Shown here: positions 33,091-44,984 of the stretch, in pieces
How the letters are laid out: each line of letters opens with the position of its first letter
Position numbering within the stretch: position 1 is the stretch's first letter
Assembly (NCBI RefSeq): GCF_009389715.1
Contig: NC_052392.1
Coordinates: 30,268,592-30,332,591, forward strand
DNA: 64,000 bases
Direction of reading: 5' to 3'
Origin: Phoenix dactylifera
Taxonomy: Eukaryota > Streptophyta > Magnoliopsida > Arecales > Arecaceae
Notes under the pieces: generated by a model
What the model saw: the letters and a program-made list of their open reading frames with translations, nothing else
Told to the model about the DNA's origin: nothing
Databases searched by the model: none
Position numbers and translations under genes: made by a program

Positions 33091-35050
33091 CCCTCCTTAT
33101 GAGCTCTCATATTTGGGTTCCTATAGCTTCATATTTCATCAGTTACTGTCGAACACACAACGCTAGCTTGCGGGTGAGACTGCGATTGATGATTAATTGG
33201 CAAAACTTCTACTGCCAGTGAGGCTGATGTATTTCTGAACTGGCGTTGCATGTTAGGATCGATCTCCACATTTTTTTTTAAGGGTTGTTACTAAAGTGGT
33301 CGCTGCACTCTCTGTGTAGCTGCTCATCGACCTTCCAAATGGCCAGGCTTAGGGCCTTTGAGAGGATGAAGAAGGTCGCTAGAGAGTTGATAATTACTAG
33401 GCACAGGTGGTATGGGAAGATTCTTGGAGGCTATAGGCTATTGTGTTAGGTGGCTTTGGATCTGTTGATGAACACCTCAATTGACGTGCCTTTGGCTCTG
33501 GCATCTCTCTCCAATTGGCCACTCTGGTATAAGGTAAACAAGCTTTCAAAACTATGCCTTCAAGGTTCAAACTTCGAAGGCACCCTCTTTACTTGGCACT
33601 ACTTAGAGATTGTTCTCGTTAATCTGTAGATATTAGTGGACATGGCATATGCTCTGTTAATTCTTTCCGTTAGTTTGGACTGCCCAAAAGAACATGCATG
33701 TTGATGCACTATTTGAATTAATTTATCTTCTGAACTCTCCATCATGATTAATTTGATAGGTTTCATATTGACAAAGAAGTTTTTACATGGTAGCTGATAT
33801 TCAGCAGTGAGTGTTAATCATGTCCAGTTAGAGAATTATCTAGGTGTTTGGCACGAATGATGAATAACTAGCATAAGTTAATCATGTGCTATGTGTTGAT
33901 AAATGAATATTGCATCGAATGGGATTCTCTGTGGTGCGACGTTCGCACACCACGTGTAGTACTATTGTTGATAGTTGCCATGTCATTCATTTCGGAGACA
34001 AATGGCTCTCCTTCATTTCAGCAACGTCCCATGTATTGTACTGAAAAGTGTTTGGATATATTTCTAAGATAAATGAGAGCCCTTCGTCTTCGAGATGGAT
34101 TATATGGTGGCTATCCATGGTGGTATAAGACTATTTGTGGTGCAAAAGTCGCACCGTAGAGGATTTGGATGCATATCGCATATCTATATAGGAGTGTGAT
34201 TCCAGGTTCTTGTTACAATTAACAAGACCCACTAGATAGTTTACAAAGAGATCTATGGTTGCACAAAATCAGACTAAATCAATGTTTGGTCTAATTTTCT
34301 GCTATCTTGAGACCACGATATAGGGCAATTCTTAAGAGTGAAAATTAGAAACCTTATCTGGAAGTCCTGTTAGATGATACTAGCTATAAACTTGGGAGCG
34401 AGCTTCATGCTACCACATTTAACTGATGTCGATTAAGCATATATTGTCTCATGATTGTTGCCACTGTTTCTATCATGCTCGACCTGTTGGCTCGAGCTGA
34501 GCACATAACAGACTGCTGCACATCCCTAAGATTAACTCTACAGAACATGTAAGGCCTGCCTTTTGATTTGTATACATATCACTCCAAACTTAGGCAGTGG
34601 TAGAGATAAATAAACTAATGCATTTATTCAAAAGAATACTTCACAATCACTAATAATAAAAAATATATAAAATTATTTCAAGAACACTAATTAGATGTTT
34701 TCTAAACTCTAAGCTTCTCATTGCTCGATCCTAAGCCCTATCTACTTGGCTACATCTATAAATAAAATTGGAAGAGAGGGAGTGAGCTTTATGGCTCTGT
34801 AAGTTACCAAAACCTCCAGCTAGATCAAGTATTTTATGTAGGAAATATAAATTTTAGTTGCATGACTTTTCGTGAACAAAAATATGCCAATGAACATATC
34901 AAGTTTATCAACATAGATTTGACGATATATGTAATGTATTTGGCCAAACTTAATTTTCAATTCAACCATGGATGGACCATCCACTCTCACTCTCCTAGTT
35001 TTTATGACTATGGCTATAATCGGCCCGTAGCAAGCTTCGAAAAAGACTAG
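33091..35050. other. Intergenic sequence, no gene recognised
   Basis: 33320-33620 has a somewhat more balanced base composition, with reading fragments such as GFGSVDEHLN, but no family match and several stops. It may be an old repeat or pseudogene that I cannot name. The remainder is AT-rich. Confidence 0.4.
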
Positions 35051-35056
35051 ATACTG

Positions 35057-35290
35057 ATTACAACATGTCGTCCGCCGGTCATGCATTAGTGATCGCCCTA
35101 CTAGAGGTCCAAAAAAAAAACTAACTTCGAAATCACATAGAGAGACATGCTTTCATCAGCATGTGCTAGCGATCGGTCCTAATTGGTTAGGCCTAAAAGA
35201 AAACTAGCTCTTGACTATAATACACCATCAGCTAGTATGTGCCACTGATCGTCCTAATGACGGCATGGAAGGAAACTAGATCCTAAGCCT
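35057..35290. repeat. Three diverged ~75-bp tandem units
   Basis: Successive units share a pattern of CATGCATTAGTGATCG / CATGTGCTAGCGATCG / TATGTGCCACTGATCG, then CCTA, then an A-rich AAAACTA(G) word and CTTCG, CTCTTGAC or CCTAAG. The order is constant, so this looks like a tandem array that has drifted. Confidence 0.55.
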
Positions 35291-35316
35291 GTGTGATCAT
35301 CTTCGGATCAGGGAGT

Positions 35317-35426
35317 AGTAAAATCAACACATATAAGTACATTTAGTAAAATCAACACATAACATATATAATATCGGTACATTTAGTAAAATCAACACAT
35401 AACATATATAATATCAGTACATTTAT
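35317..35426. repeat. 40-bp minisatellite
   Basis: Two full 40-bp units (35337-35376 and 35377-35416), identical but for one base, start GTACATTTAGTAAAATCAAC and end TATAATATCG or TATAATATCA. Partial units lie on both sides. Confidence 0.9.
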
Positions 35427-36900
35427 CGATGCAATAACATACAGTTCATACCCAAGCAGATTCAAAACATATATGAATCTTTTTTTTTAAAAAAAAATAA
35501 AACTAGATTTTATTTATGCCAATCTAGAGGAAATATAGTTGTGTGAATCTTAAAATAAAATATATCCAATAATGCAGCCTATAAAATAGGTTATGTATGA
35601 TTGGCCATATATATCACCATTCAATCAGTAGTATTGTTGCGTTTTTCTGGAAATATGTATTACCATATCAGAAGGAAGGTGAGTCCTTTGAAAATAAAAA
35701 GTGAAGGGGAAGGTAGATGGACTACCCAAGGTCATAGAAAGCAGGCATATGTTTTTTGTCACAAAAATATCTCTACAAAGCAAACGCTTCATGGGCTTCA
35801 TGCTTTCCGCATGCCTCCTGCCAAGTGGGAATTGACCTTTTCCACTGTCTTCTTATCCACCGCATGCGTGTATGCCCATCTGGATCCACCGTCCAAGTTG
35901 GTCGCCTCCTTTACGTGATGTACTTGCTTCCCGAGCGAACAGGACCAATTAGGAACGCAATCTCTCGCTTAATTTAACCCAATTCCCTATTTCCTGTTTT
36001 AACATCTGGCATTTTTCCTATAGTCATAAGCTACCTTTTGCCTAAAGTGGATTAGAAATTTTCAAACTATAAAAAACATATTAAAAATATTTAAAAAAAT
36101 TTAAATATAATTTATGATATATAAATGATGATATGATATATGGATAATGACGTGGAACTCAATGATTATATTATGGCATATGCTATATCCCATATCCCAC
36201 GTCACAATTCATATGCTTACAGTCGTACAAGCAAAAAAAAAAAAAACCATGTAACCGTTTATTGTAGTGGCTTATGCTATGTAGTTGACTAGTTAATCAT
36301 CAGTTACGGAGATTTTTGATTAAAAAAAAAAGTCAAAATTGGGAGAAAAAATAAGATTAAAATAGTGATAAAATAACAAAGTCAAATTCGAGTTTTTTAA
36401 AATTTAAAAATTTATTAAAAAATTAATCTAAATTTGAAGGAATAAAAGTATAATTTAAATAAGGGATTTATATTCATTGGGTTCGGAAGCATGTTTTGCA
36501 CGAAAGTGGATGACTGTTTCCGAGATGGTTGACGTGCCGACAAAACATGCATTGGTCTTGCACTGCAAGCGTCCTTCTTCTTTATTTATTTATTTATTTT
36601 TTATTTTTTATGGTATATTAATAGAAGGAGGAAAAAGGGTAGAACTCAACCCGAGCCCCCTTCCATCAGGGAATGCTTGATGCGGGTTGTAAGTTTTTCT
36701 TAGTACTGATGAAAGAAAATTTAGAAAAGTATATTCATACATAGCCATCCGGGCATGCAGCATACGGTCTTTTGATTTAATCGATATTCACACATTTTGA
36801 ATATGGACAAGTTGGATAGAGTTCAAGCTCCCTTGCACCACCGCAAGCATCCTTGACCCAATGAATCAGCTCCTGGAGAAAGACCGTTTATCCAGTTTCA
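35427..36900. other. AT-rich intergenic sequence upstream of the RFS6-like gene
   Basis: Poly-A and TTTATT runs, and no recognisable gene. Short frames here lack family resemblance. Confidence 0.4.
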
Positions 36901-36901
36901 C

Positions 36902-36919
36902 GTCAACTATTTTGTTGAC
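36902..36919. promoter_or_regulatory. Inverted pair of W-box cores
   Basis: GTCAAC at 36902-36907 and GTTGAC at 36914-36919 form an inverted repeat with 6 bases between. TTGAC is the WRKY-binding core. An ACGTGG (ABRE-like) word follows at about 36923, and two more ACGTG words lie near 37015-37030. All are about 1.3 kb upstream of the start codon but only about 300 bp before the probable transcript start. Confidence 0.35.
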
Positions 36920-37222
36920 TAACGTGGATCCAGCTCGATGTCCCACGATCCATTCCCCACGGTGGAACGAAGCCTCTCGGTTCCGTGTCTCCGCCGCTCT
37001 CTGGCCCCGACCACGACGTGGATCCGACGTGTAGTTCTCGCGCGATCGGATCTCCCGTCCTCGTCCCCCATTCCTCATTACTTCCCTCCGCCCACCGGCT
37101 CTTCGATCGATCCGGAGGGAGGAGAAGAAGCGAGCTCAAGGCGCCATTTATACCGCACCATGGGGAGTGCCTGTACATGCCGTGGGTTCAGTTGGCTCCT
37201 TCTTTCGCCTTCTCCCATTCCC

Positions 37223-37229
37223 ATAAATA
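37223..37229 (+). promoter_or_regulatory. Possible TATA box of the RFS6-like gene
   Basis: ATAAATA in a C/T-rich setting. A competing ATTTATA lies at 37146-37152. Either would start a leader transcript that ends at a GT donor (37484) and continues after an AG at 38228. Confidence 0.3.
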
Positions 37230-37483
37230 ACCCTCCCCTTCGCTCATTCCTCCCACCATCTTCGTTTCTTGCTTTCTCGTCTTCTCCACCACGTTCTCTT
37301 GCTCTCCTTCCCATAAACACAAAGAGTTCTCTTTTCCGGTATTCATTCTTTCATTCATTGATCTCTCTTCGCTGATCGTTCTTCTTCCTCTTTATTTGTT
37401 TTAATTTGTTGTGTTTCTTCTCGTTTAGTTTCCGGTCATCTTCTCCGATTCGCTGCAGCTCTTCCACTCTCTCAAGCAGCAAG

Positions 37484-38228
37484 GTAGATATTTGTATTTT
37501 CTATCCGCTGTTCTCTCTGTTTCTCCCTTTTTCTCAAGAATGACCGTTCTTCTGTTTTTATTTTTTTTCCCTCCAGTTTTTTCTTCAAGATAGGATTTTT
37601 GTGACGTTTTCAACGTCAAAGAATGGATCATTCTCATGCTTTGCCCTTCGAATTTGGTTTTTCCTTACATTTTCCTAATTAAAGCTTCGATTGATTCTCA
37701 GTTCTCCCGTAAAGGATGACGTTCTTCTGTTTTTATTTTTTTTTCCCTTCCAGTTTTTTCCTTATTGCGTTTTTGTCTTCAAGATCGGATTTTTATGACG
37801 TTTTCAACGTCAAAGAATGGATCATTCTCATGTTTTCCCCATCGAATTTGGTTTTTTCCTTACATTTTCCTAATTAAAGCTTCGATTGATTCTCAGTTCT
37901 CCCGTAAAGATTTTTTTTTTTTTTTTTGTAATTTAATCTCGTTTTCTTCCTTATTGATTAGATTTTTCTTACAATTTTTTTTTTGTCTGTGAAGCTCTGA
38001 CACCTTCTCAAGCAAGGAAGATATTAGAAACGCTCCAGTTTCCGATTATTCAACTCCCATTTTCTTTTTCTCTCCTTTTCTATTCGTTTCCTTGTATTTT
38101 CTCTTAAAAATTAGTTCTGTTTTCTTCTTGTCTTTCGTTTCAAGGTTGGTTTTTGATTCTTTTTTTCCATTAAAACTTGGATCTTGCTCATGGTTTTCTT
38201 ACGGTTTTAATCTTTGGATACGCTGTAG
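37484..38228 (+). other. Probable 5' UTR intron of the RFS6-like gene
   Basis: AGCAAG|GTAGAT at the 5' end and a T-rich tract before GCTGTAG|GGATCC at the 3' end. The interval is T-rich and has no start codon context used by the protein. It contains a near-exact tandem duplication. Splice sites are read by eye. Confidence 0.5.
37541..37909 (+). repeat. Tandem duplication inside the leader intron (~174 and ~193 bp)
   Basis: Unit 1 is 37541-37714 and unit 2 is 37717-37909. Both start at TTCTTCTGTTTTTATTTTTT, run through CCAGTTTTTTC, TCAAGAT(A/C)GGATTTTT, TGACGTTTTCAACGTCA, AAAGAATGGATCATTCTCAT, CGAATTTGGTTTTT and end TCTCAGTTCTCCCGTAAAG. Unit 2 has an extra insertion of about 15 bp. Similarity is high, so the duplication is recent. 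Confidence 0.93.
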
Positions 38229-38294
38229 GGATCCGGCTTGGAATCATCAGTCGTAGAGAAGGCTCGAAAGAAAGAAGAAGGGAAGGAAGGCGAG

Positions 38295-41200
38295 ATGACG
38301 ATCACTCCGTCGGTTCGGATCTCCGATGGAAAGCTGGTCGTCAGGGGCCACGCGATCCTCTCCGGCGTTCCCGACGCCGTCATCTCCAGCCCCGCAGCCA
38401 GCTCCGGCCCTGTCGACGGCGTCTTCCTCGGCGCCCAGTTCGCCGAGCCCAGCTGCCGCCATGTCCTCCCTCTTGGAACCCTAAGGTAAACAATGGGGAG
38501 ATTTTTCATCTGTCCTTTTTCAATGTTTTTCTCTTCAAATTTGTTAATTTTCTCTGATTCCGATCGATTCACCAAGGTTACAATCGAACTCAATTACGTT
38601 AAAAGATAAAAAAAGAAGAAGAAGAAGACATTTTCTCTTGCTTTCCGAGTGTTTTCCTCTTCGTTTTGGTTTAACATTCTTGGATTGTGATCAAATTCCA
38701 GGGATGTTCGATTCATGGCGAGCTTTAGGTTCAAGCTATGGTGGATGGCTCAAACAATGGGAGACCGAGGGAGGGACATCCCCCATGAGACCCAATTCCT
38801 CCTCGTTGAATCCATGGATGGCGAGGAGACCGTGTACACTGTCCTCCTTCCCCTCATCGAGGGCCCCTTCCGTGCCTGCCTCCAAGGCAATCCCCGTGAC
38901 GAACTGGAACTCTGCCTAGAGAGCGGCGACGCCGATACCCGGTCAGCCTCCTTCTCCCACTCCCTCTTCGTCGGCAGCGCCGTCGCCGACCCCTTCGCTG
39001 CCATCTCCGGCGCCGTTGCTGCCGTCAAGCACCACCTCAAGACCTTCCTCCAGCGGCCTGAGAAGAAGCTCCCGGGCATTGTGGACTACTTTGGGTGGTG
39101 TACATGGGATGCATTCTACCAGGAGGTCACCCAGGAGGGTGTCGAGGCTGGCCTTCGCAGCCTCACTGCCGGTGGCGCTCCCCCGAAGTTCGTCATCATC
39201 GACGACGGATGGCAGTCGGTCGGCTCCGACCAGCCTCAAGGCGAATACGAGAAGCCTAATTCTTTACTTCGGCTGACCGGCATTAAGGCGAACAACAAGT
39301 TCCAGAGCAAGGAGGATCCAGCAGCAGGGATCAACACAATTGTTCAGACGGCGAAGAGCAAGTATGGGCTCAAGTATGTCTATGTGTGGCACGCCATTAC
39401 TGGGTACTGGGGAGGGGTGCAGCCCGGGGTGGAAGCGATGGAGGAGTATGGATCAAAGATGCAGTATCCAAAGATACCACCTGGAGTGGTGGAGAATGAG
39501 CCCTGGATGATGACGGATGCGATCACCTTGCAGGGGCTTGGGCTCGTGAACCCGAGGAGAGTGTACAAGTTCTACAATGAGCTGCACAGCTACTTGGCTG
39601 CAGATGGGGTGGATGGTGTAAAGGTGGATGTGCAATGCATCCTGGAGACCCTTGGAGCCGGCCTCGGTGGGAGAGTGGAGCTCACACGGCAGTACCACCG
39701 GGCCCTCGATGCATCGGTTGCCAAGAATTTCCCTGATAATGGCTGCATTGCCTGCATGAGTCATAATACTGATGCTCTCTACTGGTTAGTGTTCATAGCC
39801 ATTTCTGAATTCTGTGTTTCTTTTTGAAGTCGGATTGCTTGTCGACAGGTTTTTCATTGAAGTTGGCTGTGGATGTGCTTTTAATCTCTTCGATGGTGAA
39901 AATGCAGCTCGAAGCAGACAGCAGTGGTGAGGGCATCGGATGATTTCTACCCAAGGGACCCTGTTTCGCATACCATCCACATTGCCTCGGTGGCTTATAA
40001 CAGTGTCTTCCTCGGTGAGTTCATGCTCCCTGATTGGGACATGTTCCATTCTCTCCACCCTGCGGCTGAATACCATGCCTCTGCTCGGGCGATCAGTGGT
40101 GGACCGATCTATGTCAGGTGGGAAATGGAACTTGATCTTTTAGGTTTATAAGCTTTGAGCTGAATCTTGAACATAAAGAAATTTCGTATTCGAGCTAAAA
40201 ATCTTCTTGTTTATTTAATATGTTCTCATTTCGGATCATACAGTGATGCTCCTGGAAAGCACAACTTTGAGTTGTTGAGGAAATTGGTCTTGCCCGATGG
40301 CTCCATTCTTCGTGCTCGGCTCCCTGGTCGTCCTACACGAGATTGCCTCTTCTCAGACCCAGCTCGTGATGGTGTTAGGTATTCAGATTTCTCTTCCTAT
40401 AAACTTGGTTTCAATTACCAAACTTTTTATCTTAGCTTTCCTTGTAGAATTGGCCTTTTTCTTATTTGATCTTGGTTGAATGTGTTTCTGAATTGAAATT
40501 ATTTGCTTTATTTGTGTAGCTTGCTCAAGATATGGAACATGAACAAATTCAATGGTGTCCTTGGCGTGTACAACTGCCAAGGTGCAGCATGGAGCTCGAC
40601 AGAGAAGAAGAACATGTTCCACCATACCAGATCAGATGCTTTATCTTGTGCAGCGAAAGGAAGCGACGTTCACCTAATCGCAGAGGCTGCAACTGACCAT
40701 GATTGGCATGGTGATTGTGTTGTCTACCGCCACAGAGATGGCCAATTGGTGGTCCTTCCTCACAATGCAGCAATGCCCGTCTCCTTGAAGGTTTTAGAAC
40801 ATGATATCTTCACCATCTCCCCCATTAAGGTTCGTCCAATTTTCCCTCCCATTTGTAGTTGTCCTTCTGAAAATGGAGTTAGTCTATCATATTTTTTAGG
40901 ACAAAACTCTTCTCACTCCTCTACTGTAATGCAGGATTTGGCGCCTGGATTTAGATTTGCACCACTGGGCCTGGTGGACATGTTCAATGCTGGAGGAGCA
41001 GTTGATGGCCTCACATACCACATTTTGGGTGGTGCCAACATTTTAGAGCTGGATTCTAGTTTTGCAGGGGAGATGAATGGAGCCTTTATGCGCTCGCTGG
41101 AGAAAAGAAGTGGCGATGCTGTGGCCTTGATTTGCATGGAAGTCAAGGGATGTGGGAGATTAGGAACTTACAGTTCAGTTAAGCCGAGGAGATGTATGTT

Positions 41201-41315
41201 GGGCTCAGCTGATGCTGAGTTCTCATATGAGCCTTCATCTGGGTTTCTTACTCTTCAATTAGAAAACATGCCAGAGGGCAACAAGAGAGTTCACAAAGTA
41301 GCGATTGAATTGTAG
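38295..41315 (+). CDS. RFS6: GH36 galactosyltransferase / alkaline alpha-galactosidase-like, RFS6/DIN10 group
   Basis: Raffinose-synthase-family enzyme (probable galactinol-sucrose galactosyltransferase, or alkaline alpha-galactosidase of the seed imbibition type) acting on raffinose-type galactosides in the cytosol. Six exons join in frame: 38295-38485, 38702-39784, 39908-40117, 40244-40378, 40520-40829, 40935-41315, giving 769 residues. It opens [20 protein letters not shown], as in Arabidopsis DIN10. Motifs: [10 protein letters not shown] near residue 72, [11 protein letters not shown] near 194, FVIIDDGWQ near 227, KVDVQ with the likely nucleophile Asp about 373, and [10 protein letters not shown] with the likely acid/base Asp near 436. 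It lacks the ~80-residue insertion that I associate with true raffinose synthases, favouring the SIP-type. First exons are GC-rich. Dark, sugar or ABA response is known for relatives and not shown here. Substrate cannot be decided from sequence. Confidence 0.93.
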
Positions 41316-44220
41316 TCAGAGTCAGATACTACATTACATTCTTTTGTTTGGGAGAGCATGCACATTTTATCAGATTCATCAGGTTAATTGGATTGTTTGG
41401 GCAAGATAGATTGATTGATTATTGCTAATGAGAGATTCTGAGATTGCATTGATATCTTCCGATTACAATAAAATCATTGCATCGAATCATTTTCTGTTCT
41501 TTATAAATTAGCATACTTCTGAAGAATTGTATTAACTCCAAATGAAATGGTGAAGAAAAAATTCTTCTTCTTTTGTGGACTGAGGAACGTGCCACTGCCT
41601 TTTGTCAATGATATTCTCTTATGAACTGAAGTTAATTTCCAGCCCTACAGAGTTTTGTAGACTGGTTTGAAACATGATGTTGTCTGTAACTCTGTTCTTT
41701 GGAGGGCTCTAGGGTGATTTAGAGGGAATGGGTTCCCAAAACATTGTTCAGAGAATATACTGATGATTCGTGCCTCTTTTCAGTGAAAAATATAACGAGC
41801 TCCGATGGATGATAGGAAGAAGATATGATCAACAAATCTGCACTCAGGAAGATACCTAAGACCATGAAGATTAAGCTGCCACCATGGGCAGGTTTATATC
41901 AGTTGGCTTGGTTTTTTGATTTAAGAGTTCCTTCAATGGTCTCATCAGTGTTGGGGCAGATGAGTGGTGTGTTTTGCATTTCTCCTTGAAGGTGAGTGTA
42001 ATGTGTTTCAGATTTAAATTTAATCACTAGAATTCAACTAAAGATGAATATGAAATATAGATAACCGATCTATTTTCACTCCTATGTTTATATATGATTG
42101 CGGAAATATAGAGGAAGGCATGCTTATTGCCTAAAAAACTATTTAGCTTATGTGATTTGTTACTCGAAGAGGGTTAGTTTATGTGTGCATAGGATAGCCC
42201 ACACTAATTTTGGAGAGAAAAAAAAAATTGTAAAATTATCTGAAATTTAAAAACCATATATCTCAAGTACAATATGCGTTATTATGTTATTTACAACTTA
42301 ATCTTTTGTTTCTGTATGTCCATTTTCTTGCTATCACCTATTGCCTTTTGTATATTTTCTCCATTTTATCTGCTGAGCACCATGGCCTTCACTTAATAAT
42401 CATTATTTTTGTTTTCCTATGCTCTTTTCCGTCTGCTGCTTCTTTAATCTCAATTAAACTAATCTTTTAATCAAATTAATGAATTTCTAGCATGGTTTTA
42501 TCATCTTTTTCCAAATTTTCAATGTTCCTTTTAGATGAAGTCTTATACTGATTATTATATTTAGGAATAAAAATATATCATTCTTGATTCACCATAACAT
42601 TTCTTTCATGTGAATAATGTTATAAATCTCATACTAATGTTTGTATTATAAATGCTTTTTACGCGGTATATTAATTTATAATGTTAGAAACTTATAATTT
42701 ACCTAAGTTCCGAAAAAGTCATAACCCATTTGTCAGATGCAGTTTTACTTTTATTTTTTTCAATGAAATTTATTTTTAATTTTAAACACCAAGCTTTCAT
42801 GCTGACAGAATGAATGTGACTTAACAAATGATCCACTGGAGCCCATACTTGATCCAACCCACTCGCTCTACGAAGCGTAATCTCATGAAGTTGGGTCAAA
42901 GATGGGGCCATGGACTAAAAGATTTTGGTGCTTCCTTGGTCGCCGTGGACTGAGTTATTTAGATCATGCAAGTTTGCTTTTAATGTACTAAATCAAGCTT
43001 CTTGCGCCCAAGAGAGCTAGCTCACTCTGTTCCAAACTGCTCTTATATGCTACACCAACAGCGAGTCGATGGACATTTATTGATTGCTCAATATGATCCT
43101 CCTTCGCCTTCATCGATTCGAAATCTAAATGTCCAAGGAACATGTAGGTTCACAAAGTATAGATTTTTTGCTCTTATTACTTATTTCACTACATGTACCA
43201 GAATAGACTAACCTTGCACATTAGTGCATGTCATACATGATTTACTACCCTGACTAGTTTGTGGAAGATTGTGGGTTTTAATACCTTGTTGGATATACAT
43301 GACTAGGAGTAATTTCTGTAACATCGTGCAAATGTGGAGGAAGGCATTCTTCTTTAGAGCAAAACGAAGGCATTCTTGCTCGGTATTCAACCCATATCAT
43401 TACATACGAAGCAAAGCCTACACTAGGGCTTGCCCGGTATCATTTTTTTTCCTTCTTGTTTATTTCTAAAAATCAAATCATAGAAACAAAGATAAAAAAA
43501 TATATTTCATGCTATTGTGTTTATTTTTTATTTTTAAAATTTATTTTTATTAATTTTAGAAAAAAATAAAAGTAAGAAATTCTTACTTTTAATATTTTCA
43601 AATAAAAAAATCATTGTTTTTTTAGCACAACTTCCACCAAGCTCATTACCTCAGCAACCAATACAATTATTGTCTCCCCCGCCACCGCTGCCACCAATGC
43701 CTACCACCTTCAATATCATCTTCATTAGCTACATTCGTCATCATCGCTGTCTCTGCCATCATCATTGCCACTATCACTGTACCATCACTTTCATCATCAC
43801 CACCTCCACCATATAGTAGGTATGTTGCCACCACCATCATTGCCACTATCTCTACATCATCATCAATGTCGCCGTTACCTCCACTGTATAGTTGACAACC
43901 TTATCATCGCCTCCTCCGTTATATAACCAAGGCTCCTCTACCAACACTATTGCCGCCTGCGTTGCCTCTTTTGCTACTACCAAATAATTTTAAAAATAAT
44001 TAACTATCCAAACATATTTATATTTTTAAAAATAAAAAAAAGGAAATATAATTTTTATTTTTCTATTTATGAAAATAGAAAAATAAAAGTTATGCCAAAT
44101 GGCACCTAAATTATCAAAAAATATGTACGGAAAAAAGAGGGAAGAACGAGCCTCCTTTTCTTCATTCAATAAATTTGGATTGGGCAAATGCCCAACTCTT
44201 TCTCCCGCAGGAAAAAAAAG

Positions 44221-44223
<3 letters not shown>
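41316..44223. other. RFS6-like 3' region and intergenic sequence
   Basis: The 3' UTR probably lies in the first 200 bases (AATAAA near 41468). Further on are AT-rich stretches and, at about 43640-43980, a simple-sequence region of CAC/CAT/TCA trinucleotides. No gene seen. Confidence 0.5.

Positions 44224-44283
<60 letters not shown>
44224..44283. repeat. (GA)n microsatellite
   Basis: About 30 GA units in a row. A frame through it encodes only Arg/Glu and is not a gene. Confidence 0.97.
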
Positions 44284-44286
<3 letters not shown>

Positions 44287-44984
44287 ATTAACCTGAGATA
44301 TAGTTATCCATGAGGCGTGAGTATTAGAGCTTTCCTAGAGACAATTCTAGTGCAGATTCTGGGCCTTGCAAGATGCAGCCCCTCAAAATATTTGTTAGCT
44401 GTAGCTTGTGCACAATCCGGTCTGCTTCATACGTCCTCATCAATAAACCAAACGCTTACTTGAGTTATGACTTGACACCCCCCCTCCCCTCCTTGTGTCG
44501 TTAAGCAACCCAACAAAACTAGCACCTTGATGCAATAGTGTGAAATGTATCTATCCGGGATTTTTCGGGTGGTGAGGAGAAAAGTATAAGGTGGCAAATG
44601 CAATGGACTCTCATGAAGCTTACCATAGTTATCATTTGCATAAGATTTTTTATACTTCACCGAGTCCATATTAAAGAGGCTGACAAGCCTATCCTTGTTG
44701 CCATTGCAGGCAGGGATCCTACTGTACTTTAAAGGACATGGTAGTTAGCCTCGAAGGCACTATAGAATCATTTGAATAGAGAAAGGTGATGAATTTGAAT
44801 TTAAAACATGAAAAGACTGCATGTCTCATCCTCTACGCAAGGGAAAGAAACAGGAAAAGAGTGGAGATTAGGTCATGATTGAGCTTTGGAAGTAACTCTA
44901 ATGGGAGCACGTTAGATAGCTATACTAACAAACATATATGCATCTTACTCGAGGACTCTTAAAAAAATATCTGACCTGGGCTAT
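44284..44984. other. Intergenic, nothing recognised
   Basis: Balanced composition but no coding signal or repeat that I could name. Confidence 0.4.

Noticed and set aside
33320-33620. Possible pseudogene with GFGSVDEHLN-like pieces
   Set aside because: Too short and broken to assign.
36938-37375. 145-codon plus-strand frame before the RFS6-like gene
   Set aside because: Lies in the promoter and probable leader of that gene, with overlapping frames on both strands and no family match.
44099-44296. 65-codon frame ending in Arg-Glu repeats
   Set aside because: It reads through the GA microsatellite.
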